DNA of 12,612 nt from JBPOHE01 sp052035915 (GTDB taxonomy: Bacteria > Pseudomonadota > Gammaproteobacteria > Chromatiales > Chromatiaceae): the NCBI GenBank assembly GCA_052035915.1, contig JBPOHE010000019.1:1-12612 (forward strand), given 5' to 3'. Positions within the stretch are counted from its first letter, which is position 1. Each line of letters opens with the position of its first letter. Both the position numbers and the translations under genes were made by a program. Below, in pieces: positions 6,661 to 12,612 of this stretch. The notes under the pieces were generated by a model. That model worked only from the letters and a program-made list of their open reading frames with translations. It made no database searches and was not told the DNA's origin.

Positions 6661-6669
6661 TGCTAGAAT
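6661..6669 (+). promoter_or_regulatory. Extended -10 promoter element of orn
   Basis: TGC-TAGAAT: an extended -10 with TAGAAT at 6664-6669. The -35 region (around 6641-6646, TACAGG) is poor, which fits an extended-10 promoter. Transcription would start near 6676 and give a leader of about 20 bases containing AAGGAGG (6684-6690). The identical nonamer TGCTAGAAT precedes the tRNA-Ala gene. Confidence 0.55.
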
Positions 6670-6695
6670 CCGCCGCCTGAACGAAGGAGGTTGTC

Positions 6696-7247
6696 ATGGT
6701 AGCGAATCCCACTCATCTCATCTGGATCGACCTGGAGATGACTGGTTTGGATCCTCAGCGCGATCAGATCCTGGAGATCGCCACCCTGGTCACGGATCAG
6801 TCCCTGGAGTATGTGGCGGCGGGGCCCATCCTCGCCATCCACCAACCGCCGGAAGTGCTGGTGGCCATGGACGACTGGAACCAGCGCCACCATCGGGAGT
6901 CCGGGCTATTGACCCGGGTGCGGACCAGCAGTATCGACCTTGCCACCGCCGAGACGGCGACCATCGCCTTTCTCGAACAGCATGTGCCGCCGGGTCTCTC
7001 ACCCATGTGCGGTAACAGCATCTGCCAGGATCGGCGCTTTCTCGCCCGCCTCATGCCCAAGCTCGAGGGCTACTTCCACTACCGCAACCTCGATGTCAGC
7101 ACCCTCAAGGAACTGGTAAACCGTTGGGCGCCCGGCTTGGTGTCGGGTTTCAGCAAGGAGGCGCGTCACCTGGCGATGGCGGACATCCAGGAATCCATCG
7201 CCGAGTTGCGCTATTACCGCGAGGTGTTTTTGCGTATCCCCTCATAA
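6696..7247 (+). CDS. orn: Oligoribonuclease (3'-5' exoribonuclease, DEDDh)
   Basis: Orn degrades RNA dinucleotides, including pGpG left from cyclic-di-GMP breakdown, to mononucleotides; it is a cytoplasmic homodimer. All catalytic residues of the DEDDh exonuclease superfamily are visible: Asp12 and Glu14 in WIDLEMTGLDP, Asp112 in CGNSICQDRRF, His158 and Asp163 in EARHLAMADIQES. Length 183 is typical. The start ATG at 6696 has a near-perfect AAGGAGG five bases upstream. The gene opens the conserved orn-queG-nnr-tsaE-amiB neighbourhood, but queG here faces the opposite way, so orn is likely a single-gene transcript. Confidence 0.97.
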   Translation: MVANPTHLIWIDLEMTGLDPQRDQILEIATLVTDQSLEYVAAGPILAIHQPPEVLVAMDDWNQRHHRESGLLTRVRTSSIDLATAETATIAFLEQHVPPGLSPMCGNSICQDRRFLARLMPKLEGYFHYRNLDVSTLKELVNRWAPGLVSGFSKEARHLAMADIQESIAELRYYREVFLRIPS

Positions 7248-7293
7248 ACCTCCAAGGGCATTGGCCATGGACCCCGCAGTAATCATCTTGTTT

Positions 7294-7315
7294 CGTTCGG
7301 CCTGAGCCTGTCGAA
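7294..7315. repeat. Short dispersed repeat, TTCGGCCTGAGCCTGTCGAA type
   Basis: The 20-base core at 7296-7315 is an imperfect palindrome with TTCG and CGAA ends. Its complementary form, beginning TTCGACAGGCTCAGG, is a widely dispersed intergenic repeat in many proteobacterial genomes. It lies between the convergent orn and queG genes. A second small hairpin, CTCCTG at 7338-7343 with CAGGAG at 7350-7355, stands just before the queG stop and could help end transcripts, but without a T-tract. Confidence 0.55.
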
Positions 7316-7356
7316 GGCGAGCAGTGGAAACATCCCGCTCCTGATCCCCCAGGAGA

Positions 7357-8502
7357 TCATGGCTTCTCCCCCTGTCGCCCCAGCGCCCAGAGGACATGCT
7401 CGCGCACCAGCGCGGATGGATGCCGCAGTCGCGCCTGCAACAGGCCTTGAATCCGTTCCGAACGGGGGGCATTACCCAGGGCCACGGCGATATTGCGCAA
7501 CCAGCGTTCATGGCCCAGGCGGCGGATGGCCGAGCCCTGGGTGCGTTGCCGAAACTCATCCTCTTCCCAGACGAACAATGCCATCAGGGTGGTACTGTCC
7601 AGGCCTTGTCGCGGCAGAAAATCCTCTTCCCGGGTAATCTTGGCGAAGCGGTTCCAGGGGCAGACCAACTGACAGTCGTCGCAACCGTAGATACGGTTGC
7701 CCAGCAGGGGGCGCAGGGACTCGGGAATAGCACCCGCCAACTCGATGGTGAGATAGGAGATACAGCGTCCGGCATCCAGCCGATAGGGGCCGAGGATGGC
7801 CTGGGTCGGGCAGATCTGGATACAGGCTTGACAGCGTCCGCAGTGATTCTCGGCGGGGGTGTCGATGGGCAAGGGAAGATCGGTGTAGATCTCACCGAGA
7901 AAGAACCAGGAGCCGGCCTCGCGGTGGATGAGGTTGGTGTGCTTGCCGATCCAGCCAAGCCCGGCCTTCTCCGCCAGGGGCTTTTCCAACACCGGCGCCG
8001 AATCGACGAACACCCGGTAGCCGAAATCACCGACCTCGCTTCCCAGGCGATCCGCCAGTCGTTGCAGGCGCTTCCGCAGCAGGCGGTGATAGTCCCGCCC
8101 CAGGGCGTAGCGGGAGATGAAGGCCGCGGTTCCATCCTCCAGAATCGGCGCGCTCTTGTTCATGGGCTCGGGTAGATAATCCATCCGCGCCGAAATCACC
8201 CGCAGGGTCCCAGGGATCAGCTCCTCGGGACGGCTGCGTTTATGACCATGGCGGCGCATGTAGTCCATCTCGCCCTGGAATCCCAGGGCCAGCCAGTCTT
8301 GCAGTCGCCGTTCCGCCACACCGAGATCGGTGTCGGTGATGCCGATCCGCTGAAACCCCAAGGCCCGACCCCTGGTTTTGATCCGATCGGCGAGGGCCGT
8401 CCAGTCGAGCGAGCGTGAAGCGGATGGAGCGGTCCCGGCCTTCGCGCTATCGTTAGCCCCCGGCAGCTCCCCAAACACGAGAGGATCGGATGATGATGAC
8501 AA
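7357..8502 (-). CDS. queG: Epoxyqueuosine reductase
   Basis: QueG reduces epoxyqueuosine at position 34 of tRNAs for Asp, Asn, His and Tyr to queuosine, using cobalamin and two [4Fe-4S] clusters. The ferredoxin part is complete: CGRCQACIQICP (Cys221, 224, 227, 231), Cys247, and CDDCQLVCPWN (Cys274, 277, 281). The catalytic aspartate is Asp168 in VFVDSAPVLEKPLAEKAGLGWIGKH (165-188), cobalamin-side contacts included; HEAT-like helices close the protein (about 326-376). The recognisable domain begins only at SLDWTALADRIK (31-42), so about 30 residues are an extension. Start is uncertain: the TTG at 8502 is weak, a GTG at 8478 would shorten the protein by 8 residues and remove the overlap with nnr. 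No ATG occurs before residue 79. Confidence 0.94.
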   Translation of the reverse strand: MSSSSDPLVFGELPGANDSAKAGTAPSASRSLDWTALADRIKTRGRALGFQRIGITDTDLGVAERRLQDWLALGFQGEMDYMRRHGHKRSRPEELIPGTLRVISARMDYLPEPMNKSAPILEDGTAAFISRYALGRDYHRLLRKRLQRLADRLGSEVGDFGYRVFVDSAPVLEKPLAEKAGLGWIGKHTNLIHREAGSWFFLGEIYTDLPLPIDTPAENHCGRCQACIQICPTQAILGPYRLDAGRCISYLTIELAGAIPESLRPLLGNRIYGCDDCQLVCPWNRFAKITREEDFLPRQGLDSTTLMALFVWEEDEFRQRTQGSAIRRLGHERWLRNIAVALGNAPRSERIQGLLQARLRHPSALVREHVLWALGRQGEKP

Positions 8503-10007
8503 GGCCCATGCCCCAGACGGATCGACTTCCCCATGCGCTCTATACCGCCGCCCAGGTGCGCGAATTCGACCGCCTGGCGATCCAGGACTACGGCATTCCC
8601 GGGGCTGAGCTGATGGAGCGCGCCGGCACCGCCAGTTATCGCTTGTTGCGTCGACTCTGGCCGGAAGCGCGGGATATTACCCTGGTTTGCGGTCTCGGCA
8701 ACAACGCCGGCGACGGCTATGTGGTGGCCCGTCTGGCCTTGGCTGATGGCTTGGGGGTACGGGTGCGGCAATTGGGGGACAGGGATCGACTGCGTGGGGA
8801 CGCCCTGACCATGGCCCTGGCCTACGACCAGGCCGGGGGTGAAGTCCTCCCCTTCACAGGGTTACCCTCGCGGACGGATGTCATCGTCGACGCCATCCTG
8901 GGGACTGGCCTCGAACGCCCGCTGACCGGCCTCTGGGCGGAGGCCATTCAGGCCATCAACCGGCATCCGGCGCCGGTGCTGGCCATAGATATCCCCTCGG
9001 GACTGGACTCGGATCGTGGCCAGGTGCTCGGCATCGCCGTGGAGGCCGAGGCGACCATCAGCTTCATCGGGCTCAAGCTGGGCTTGTTCGTCGGGACCGG
9101 GCCGGATCACTGCGGCGACATCTATTTCGATGCCCTGGGGGTGCCGGCCCGGGTTTACAGTCATGAGCTTCTTTCCGCCAAACGGCTCGACTGGGAGCAG
9201 CAGTCCAGCCTGCTGACACCACGCCGACGTACCGCCCACAAGGGAGATTTCGGTCATGTGCTGGTGGTGGGCGGTGCCCAAGGGATGGGCGGCGCGGCCA
9301 GATTGGCGGCCGAGGCGGCGGCGCGTACCGGCGCTGGCTTGGTGAGCCTGGCCACCTGGCCTGGCCATGCCGCCGCCCTGACCATGACCAGGCCCGAAAT
9401 CATGACCAAAGGGGTCGAAGCACCGGCGGATCTCGATCCCCTGCTCCAGCGGGCGACGCAGATCGTGCTCGGCCCAGGTTTGGGTCAAGATGCCTGGGGG
9501 CGCTCACTCTGGAGCAGGGTATTGGAGACCGATCGGCCCCTGGTGATCGACGCGGACGGGCTGAACCTCCTCGGAAACACCCCAAGACATAGGGACGACT
9601 GGGTGCTCACCCCCCATCCGGGCGAGGCGGCGCGTCTGCTCGGTCTGACTACGGCGGCGGTGCAGGCGGATCGCTTCGCGGCGGCACTGGCCTTGCGGCA
9701 AAGATTTGGCGGTCTGGTCGTACTCAAGGGGGCCGGCACCCTGATTCAGGGACCGGATGTCCGTCCCCCCGGGGTTTGTAGTCAAGGCAATCCAGGCATG
9801 GCCAGCGGCGGTATGGGGGATGTGCTGGCGGGGATCATCGGCGGCTTGGCGGCCCAGGGTTTCGACCTCCAAACCTCCGCCGAGATGGGCGTCTGCCTAC
9901 ATGGCGCAGCGGCGGATCGGGCCGCCGCTCGTGGCGAGCGTGGGCTACTGGCCGGGGATCTGCTGGCCGAACTGCGCCCCTTGCTGAATCCGGAGATCCA
10001 CTCATGA
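8490..10007 (+). CDS. nnr: Bifunctional NAD(P)H-hydrate epimerase / ADP-dependent dehydratase
   Basis: Repairs damaged NADH and NADPH: the N-terminal YjeF domain interconverts R and S hydrates, and the C-terminal ribokinase-like domain dehydrates the S form with ADP. The 505 residues fit the fused enzyme. Epimerase marks: ELMERAG (40-46), GLGNNAGDGYVVARLA (68-83), VDAILGTGL (133-141) and AIDIPSGLDSDRGQ (165-178). Dehydratase marks: HKGDFGHVLVVGGAQGMGGAA (250-270), DADGLNLL (354-361), TPHPGEAARLL (374-384) and GNPGMASGGMGDVLAGI (433-449), with Asp444 catalytic. ATG at 8490 has GAGAGG (8479-8484) five bases before it; ATG 8508 is possible. It overlaps the divergent queG start and, as ATGA, the following tsaE, forming an operon with it. 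Confidence 0.96.
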   Translation: MMMTRPMPQTDRLPHALYTAAQVREFDRLAIQDYGIPGAELMERAGTASYRLLRRLWPEARDITLVCGLGNNAGDGYVVARLALADGLGVRVRQLGDRDRLRGDALTMALAYDQAGGEVLPFTGLPSRTDVIVDAILGTGLERPLTGLWAEAIQAINRHPAPVLAIDIPSGLDSDRGQVLGIAVEAEATISFIGLKLGLFVGTGPDHCGDIYFDALGVPARVYSHELLSAKRLDWEQQSSLLTPRRRTAHKGDFGHVLVVGGAQGMGGAARLAAEAAARTGAGLVSLATWPGHAAALTMTRPEIMTKGVEAPADLDPLLQRATQIVLGPGLGQDAWGRSLWSRVLETDRPLVIDADGLNLLGNTPRHRDDWVLTPHPGEAARLLGLTTAAVQADRFAAALALRQRFGGLVVLKGAGTLIQGPDVRPPGVCSQGNPGMASGGMGDVLAGIIGGLAAQGFDLQTSAEMGVCLHGAAADRAAARGERGLLAGDLLAELRPLLNPEIHS

Positions 10008-10495
10008 CGCGGCTCTGGTTGGATTCCGCGGCGGCGCAGGAGGCCCTCGGCGGACACTTGGCACGAGTCTCACCACCCGGATTGGTGATCTATCTCGATG
10101 GCGAACTGGGGACCGGCAAGACCACCCTGGCACGGGGATTCTTACGCGGCCTGGGATTTCTCGGGCCGGTGCGCAGTCCCACCTACACACTGATCGAACC
10201 CTACCCCTTCGCCGATCGCCTCTGTTATCACCTTGATCTGTATCGGCTGGGAGACCCGGGAGAACTGGAGTATCTCGGTATTCGGGACCTGCTGACCCCG
10301 GAAACCCTGTTGCTGGTGGAATGGCCGGAGCGGGGAGCCGGGGAACTACCCCCGGCGGACCTAGTCATCCACCTGGACTCTGCCCCGGGTGGGCGATGGC
10401 TGACTCTGGCGGCGGCTTCCAGTCTTGGGGAGGAAGTGCTCGTCCGCTTGAACGAGGGCCGCCAAAATGCGGCTTTTTTGCTACAGGATATTTGA
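10004..10495 (+). CDS. tsaE: tRNA t6A biosynthesis ATPase TsaE
   Basis: TsaE binds TsaB-TsaD and drives turnover of the threonylcarbamoyl-transfer complex that makes t6A37 in tRNAs reading ANN codons. Walker A GELGTGKTT is at 33-41, followed by the family motifs SPTYTLIEPY (58-67), HLDLYRL (76-82) and VEWPERG (105-111, Glu106). Length 163 is slightly longer than usual (about 150). The ATG overlaps the nnr stop (ATGA). The tail after VLVRL (residues 145-149) is unlike the family and is encoded by a terminator-like hairpin (10458-10479), so the last four codons and the stop lie beyond the T-tract. A TGA in the +1 frame at 10449-10451 would end the protein neatly before that hairpin, so a one-base change could have shifted the end. 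Confidence 0.95.
   Translation: MTRLWLDSAAAQEALGGHLARVSPPGLVIYLDGELGTGKTTLARGFLRGLGFLGPVRSPTYTLIEPYPFADRLCYHLDLYRLGDPGELEYLGIRDLLTPETLLLVEWPERGAGELPPADLVIHLDSAPGGRWLTLAAASSLGEEVLVRLNEGRQNAAFLLQDI
10458..10479 (+). terminator. Intrinsic terminator inside the tsaE 3' coding end
   Basis: Stem GCCGC (10458-10462) pairs with GCGGC (10469-10473) across the loop CAAAAT, immediately followed by six T (10474-10479). This is the form of a factor-independent terminator. The stem is short (5 bp) but all G-C. It encodes residues about 152-159 of TsaE; the stop codon is at 10493-10495. It would end the nnr-tsaE transcript and insulate amiB, which then needs its own promoter. Confidence 0.65.
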
Positions 10496-10500
10496 GAAAC

Positions 10501-10612
10501 ATCCCCTCTCCCACCAGAAAATATAGAAATTCCTTCACCGCCGTGCTAACTTCAAGGGTAATCATTCAGTACCCTCCACCCCATTCGTGGGGAGAGGATT
10601 AGACTGAGGGGG
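10501..10612. repeat. Decayed CCCTCTCCC...GGGAGAGG dispersed repeat, tsaE-amiB gap
   Basis: CCCTCTCCC at 10504-10512 is mirrored by GGGAGAGG at 10590-10597, and the right part (GGGAGAGGATTAGACTGAGG) resembles the widespread proteobacterial repeat GGGAGAGGGTTAGGGTGAGG with a few changes. A small hairpin CCCC (10579-10582)/GGGG (10589-10592) lies at the right arm. The gap should also contain the amiB promoter; a weak candidate is TTCACC (10534-10539), 17 bases, GGTAAT (10557-10562), too poor for me to assign. Confidence 0.5.
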
Positions 10613-10661
10613 AAACGCTTACCTTCGAGTGGTAATGGTGGAACTGGTCGGACAGAGAATC

Positions 10662-11996
10662 ATGAGAAAGATCGCGCCATGGCTGCTGCTGCTTGTTCTC
10701 TGCTACCCACTGGCCTGGGCCCATGGCCTGGAGATCAAGGGGGTGCGGGTGTGGACCTCGCCTGAATATACCCGGCTGGCCTTCGATACCTCGGAGGCCG
10801 CCCGGCACAAGTTGTTTCCCCTCGACAATCCACGGCGGCTGGTGATCGACATCGAGCAGGGCAGTCTGCAATCCACCCTGCCCCAGGTCGATGCGGGCGA
10901 CCCCCTCATCAGCCAGATCCGCATCGGCAAAAGGGTCGGCGACAAGAATGCCGAAGCCCTGCGCATCGTGGTCGATCTCAAGCAGGGCGTGCAACCCAGG
11001 AGTTTTCTCTCCCGGCCCGGCAAGGATTTCGGTCACCGCCTCATCGTCGATCTCTATCCCCAGGAGACGGCCGCCGCCCGTCCTCCCAAGGTGGTCAAGG
11101 ATATCAAGCCCACCTTGGAGCGCAGCCGGACCCTCATCGTCGCCATCGATGCCGGGCATGGCGGTGAAGATCCCGGCGCCATCGGCGCCACCGGCCGCAA
11201 AGAAAAGGATGTCACCCTGGCCATCGCCCGCCGCCTGGCGGCCATGATCAATCGCGAACCCGGTATGCGGGCGGTGCTGATCCGCGACGGCGACCATTAC
11301 ATCGGGCTGCGCCAGCGGATCCAGAAGGCCAAGAAACTACGGGCCGATCTCTTCGTCTCCATCCATGCCGACGCCTTCGATGACTCCAATGCCCGGGGTT
11401 CCTCAGTCTTCACCCTGTCGGAACGGGGCGCGACCAGCGAGGCCGCCCGCTGGCTGGCGGACCGGGAGAATGCCGCCGATCACATCGGTGGCGTAAGTCT
11501 GGAAGACAAGGACGAGGTGTTGACCTCGGTGTTGCTCGATCTCTCCCAGAGCGCCACCATGCAGGCCAGCCAGGATCTGGCGAAGGGTTTGTTGCGCCAA
11601 CTGCGCGCCCTGGGTGAGGTGCATAAGAACGAGGTGCAACAGGCCGGATTCGCGGTCTTGAAATCCCCGGACATCCCCTCGGTGCTGGTCGAGACCGCCT
11701 TCATCAGTAATCCCGAGGAAGAGCGCCGTCTGACCACGCCGGCCCATCAGGAGCAACTGGCCCGCTCCATGGTCAACGGCATTCGGGCCTATTTCCGTCG
11801 CAATCCGCCTCCCGGGACACAGGTGGCCAACGCGCCCGGACCACGGGCTGAACTCCGTCATACCATTGGGCGGGGAGATTCCCTGGCCACGGTCGCTAAA
11901 AAATACGGCATCGACCTATCCAAGCTTCGGCAGGCCAATGGGCTCAGGGACGATCAGGTCCGTCTCGGGCAGACATTGAAGATTCCGCAGAGTTGA
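10662..11996 (+). CDS. amiB: N-acetylmuramoyl-L-alanine amidase, AMIN-Amidase_3-LysM
   Basis: A periplasmic zinc amidase that removes stem peptides from septal peptidoglycan and lets daughter cells separate. The 444 residues show: a signal peptide (1-20, APWLLLLVLCYPLAWA, cleavage before HGLE), an AMIN domain (about 22-135) for septal localisation, and Amidase_3 (about 158-378). Zinc ligands are His166 (DAGHGGED), Glu181 (RKEKDVTL) and His235 (SIHADAF), with catalytic Glu344 (VETAFISN). A C-terminal LysM occupies 398-442 (HTIGRGDSLATVAKKYGI...LGQTLKIP). The segment about 255-305 corresponds to the autoinhibitory helix region that EnvC- or NlpD-type activators displace. ATG 10662 is chosen because it starts the signal peptide directly; ATG 10635 would prepend nine polar residues. 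The domain set equals E. coli AmiB (some annotators would write amiC). No mutL follows. Confidence 0.94.
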   Translation: MRKIAPWLLLLVLCYPLAWAHGLEIKGVRVWTSPEYTRLAFDTSEAARHKLFPLDNPRRLVIDIEQGSLQSTLPQVDAGDPLISQIRIGKRVGDKNAEALRIVVDLKQGVQPRSFLSRPGKDFGHRLIVDLYPQETAAARPPKVVKDIKPTLERSRTLIVAIDAGHGGEDPGAIGATGRKEKDVTLAIARRLAAMINREPGMRAVLIRDGDHYIGLRQRIQKAKKLRADLFVSIHADAFDDSNARGSSVFTLSERGATSEAARWLADRENAADHIGGVSLEDKDEVLTSVLLDLSQSATMQASQDLAKGLLRQLRALGEVHKNEVQQAGFAVLKSPDIPSVLVETAFISNPEEERRLTTPAHQEQLARSMVNGIRAYFRRNPPPGTQVANAPGPRAELRHTIGRGDSLATVAKKYGIDLSKLRQANGLRDDQVRLGQTLKIPQS

Positions 11997-12010
11997 TGAA
12001 CTCCCCTCCC

Positions 12011-12096
12011 CTGGCCGGCGATGAGCGAAGCGAATCCCAGCGCTTTGTCTCCCAAAAGCTGGATTTCGGCGCTTGGCGCCCCAACACCAACCCAGG
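12011..12096. repeat. Diverged copy of the 13-90 palindromic repeat, inverted
   Basis: GGCGATGAGCGAAGCGAATC (12017-12036) equals the complement of bases in 62-85, followed by CCCAGC. The second arm (GCTGGATTTCGGCGC, then CCCCAACACCAACCC) matches the complement of 13-50 with several changes. The loop differs in length and sequence. The copy begins 14 bases after the amiB stop, so it may serve as the 3' end of that transcript. Confidence 0.68.
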
Positions 12097-12152
12097 TCAG
12101 CCCGGATGCCGAAAGATGGCTCCCGGGCACAGGCTCTTGTAGCCGATTTTTC

Positions 12153-12210
12153 GTTCTCAGTTCGAGAACAATGCCACTTCCACAGAGACATTGTTCTCGT
12201 CAAGAGAACA
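12153..12210. repeat. Paired dyad element, copy B
   Basis: Two perfect 17-bp dyads GTTCTC-N5-GAGAAC at 12153-12169 and 12193-12209, centres 40 bases apart, extended inward by AAT (12170-12172) and ATT (12190-12192). Both are preceded or bordered as in copy A at 3742-3801 (CG before the first dyad, A after the last). The sequence between the dyads differs completely from copy A, so only the dyads are conserved. It is located between the repeat after amiB and the terminator of the leftward tRNA gene. No gene is apparent in 12097-12284. Confidence 0.75.
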
Positions 12211-12284
12211 TAAAGCGGCCACTTTCAGTCGATGCCCGGAACAAGGCCCGCCGAGAATCCAGGGAGGATGGCGGCGGGACAAAC

Positions 12285-12308
12285 AAAAAAGCCCGTGTTG
12301 ACACGGGC
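12285..12308 (-). terminator. Intrinsic terminator of tRNA-Ala
   Basis: On the minus strand GCCCGTGT and ACACGGGC form a stem (7 bp with a four-base TCAA loop), followed by six T (12290-12285). It begins 24 bases after the tRNA 3' end and has ideal intrinsic-terminator form. Confidence 0.9.
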
Positions 12309-12332
12309 CCAGACTATCCGCGGAGGATGAAT

Positions 12333-12408
12333 TGGTGGAGCCGAGGGGGATCGAACCCCTGGCCTCGACAGTGCGATTGTCGCGCTCTCCCAGCTGAGCT
12401 ACGGCCCC
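12333..12408 (-). tRNA. tRNA-Ala, anticodon CGC
   Basis: The 76-base minus-strand sequence folds as a full cloverleaf: acceptor GGGGCCG/CGGCTCC, D stem GCTC/GAGC, anticodon stem CGACA/TGTCG with the seven-base loop ATCGCAC (T33, anticodon CGC reading GCG codons), T stem AGGGG/CCCCT with TTCGATC loop, discriminator A73 and encoded CCA. The acceptor has the G3-U70 wobble pair that identifies alanine tRNAs. A promoter (-10 at 12439-12444) and an intrinsic terminator (12285-12308) suggest a monocistronic transcript. Confidence 0.97.
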
Positions 12409-12438
12409 AAAAGGGTCAGGATATCTCCTGTGGCGGCT

Positions 12439-12469
12439 ATTCTAGCATCGACCCCATGGCGGATTCCAA
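12439..12469 (-). promoter_or_regulatory. Promoter of tRNA-Ala
   Basis: Minus strand: -10 TAGAAT (12444-12439) with the upstream TGC extension (12447-12445), and TTGGAA (12469-12464) as a possible -35 at 19 bases, longer than ideal. Transcription would start near 12432, about 24 bases before the mature tRNA 5' end. The extended -10 is the same as at orn. Confidence 0.5.
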
Positions 12470-12511
12470 CCCGCTGAGGCCAAGTCCAGGGCAATCGCGC
12501 TATGTGGGTGG

Positions 12512-12540
12512 TTGACAAGCGGCGGGAGGCCACCTATTTG
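12512..12540 (+). promoter_or_regulatory. Promoter for a gene running off the right edge
   Basis: A perfect -35 TTGACA (12512-12517), a 17-base spacer and -10 TATTTG (12535-12540, 4 of 6). It is the best -35 in the window. Transcription would start near 12547, giving a leader of about 25 bases to the ATG at 12572. Confidence 0.5.
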
Positions 12541-12571
12541 GAAGCAAAGCTCGCACTGGATGGAGACCTTT

Positions 12572-12612
12572 ATGTTGCCACGTCTGCTCGACCCACGTCC
12601 CTATTTTGCTCA
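12572..12612 (+). CDS. Start of an unidentified gene, cut by the window edge
   Basis: Thirteen codons, MLPRLLDPRPYFA, remain open to the last base. GGAG at 12562-12565 stands six bases before the ATG, and a promoter-like sequence lies at 12512-12540; both support a true start. The fragment is too short for a family assignment. It is not the beginning of MutL, the usual neighbour after amiB. Confidence 0.45.
   Translation, partial: MLPRLLDPRPYFA

Noticed and set aside
7338..7355. Hairpin before the queG stop as an intrinsic terminator
   Set aside because: Six-bp stem but no T-tract on either strand, so only noted with the neighbouring repeat.
10599..11297. Minus-strand frame opposite the amiB 5' half
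   Set aside because: Antisense shadow of amiB with aspartate/glycine-rich composition and no motif.
12021..12515. 164-codon plus-strand frame across the region after amiB
   Set aside because: It runs through a repeat, the dyad element, the terminator and the antisense of the tRNA-Ala, so it cannot be a real protein gene.
192..12612. Novel defence or other undescribed multi-gene system
   Set aside because: All larger genes belong to known housekeeping or general families; no toxin-antitoxin, restriction, retron, CRISPR or prophage gene was found. The dyad pairs are unexplained but stand alone.

Overview
The window looks like chromosomal DNA of a GC-rich gammaproteobacterium. Part of the gene order is the conserved gammaproteobacterial block orn - queG - nnr - tsaE - amiB. 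A Chromatiales-like sulfur or phototrophic bacterium is plausible from the general style (high GC, many short GTAGG-type repeats, M48 peptidase and cytochrome beside rsgA), but the sequence does not prove it.

Layout. Bases 1-191 hold a palindromic GTAG-ended repeat. 192-2037 is a leftward hemB-aroE operon (porphobilinogen synthase of the Mg-dependent type, shikimate dehydrogenase). Divergent from it is a small one-domain thioredoxin (2142-2510). 2511-4011 is an accessory-looking, more AT-rich stretch. It carries a VOC/glyoxalase-fold protein, a double-hairpin repeat, a short two-helix membrane ORF (perhaps a truncated gene) and a paired dyad element. 3812-6629 is a leftward cluster: an M48 CaaX-protease-like membrane peptidase, a small monohaem cytochrome c, rsgA, and possibly a 67-residue ORF coupled to the rsgA stop. 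orn reads rightward from 6696, queG leftward (7357-8502), then nnr-tsaE-amiB rightward (8490-11996). After amiB the usual mutL is absent. Instead there are another palindromic repeat, a second copy of the paired dyad, and a leftward tRNA-Ala(CGC) with promoter and intrinsic terminator. At the right edge a rightward promoter has a perfect -35 hexamer, followed by the first 13 codons of an unidentified gene.

How the genes relate. Most are housekeeping: haem and aromatic precursor synthesis (hemB, aroE), tRNA modification (queG for queuosine, tsaE for t6A), repair of damaged NAD(P)H (nnr), ribosome maturation (rsgA), small-RNA turnover (orn), septal peptidoglycan cleavage (amiB) and membrane proteolysis (M48). 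I found no defence system, CRISPR array, prophage or transposase. The points most worth a second look are the paired 17-bp dyad element present twice, an intrinsic terminator lying inside the tsaE reading frame before its stop, a cytochrome c with no methionine available as haem ligand, and the GTAG-ended repeats, one of which touches the aroE stop.
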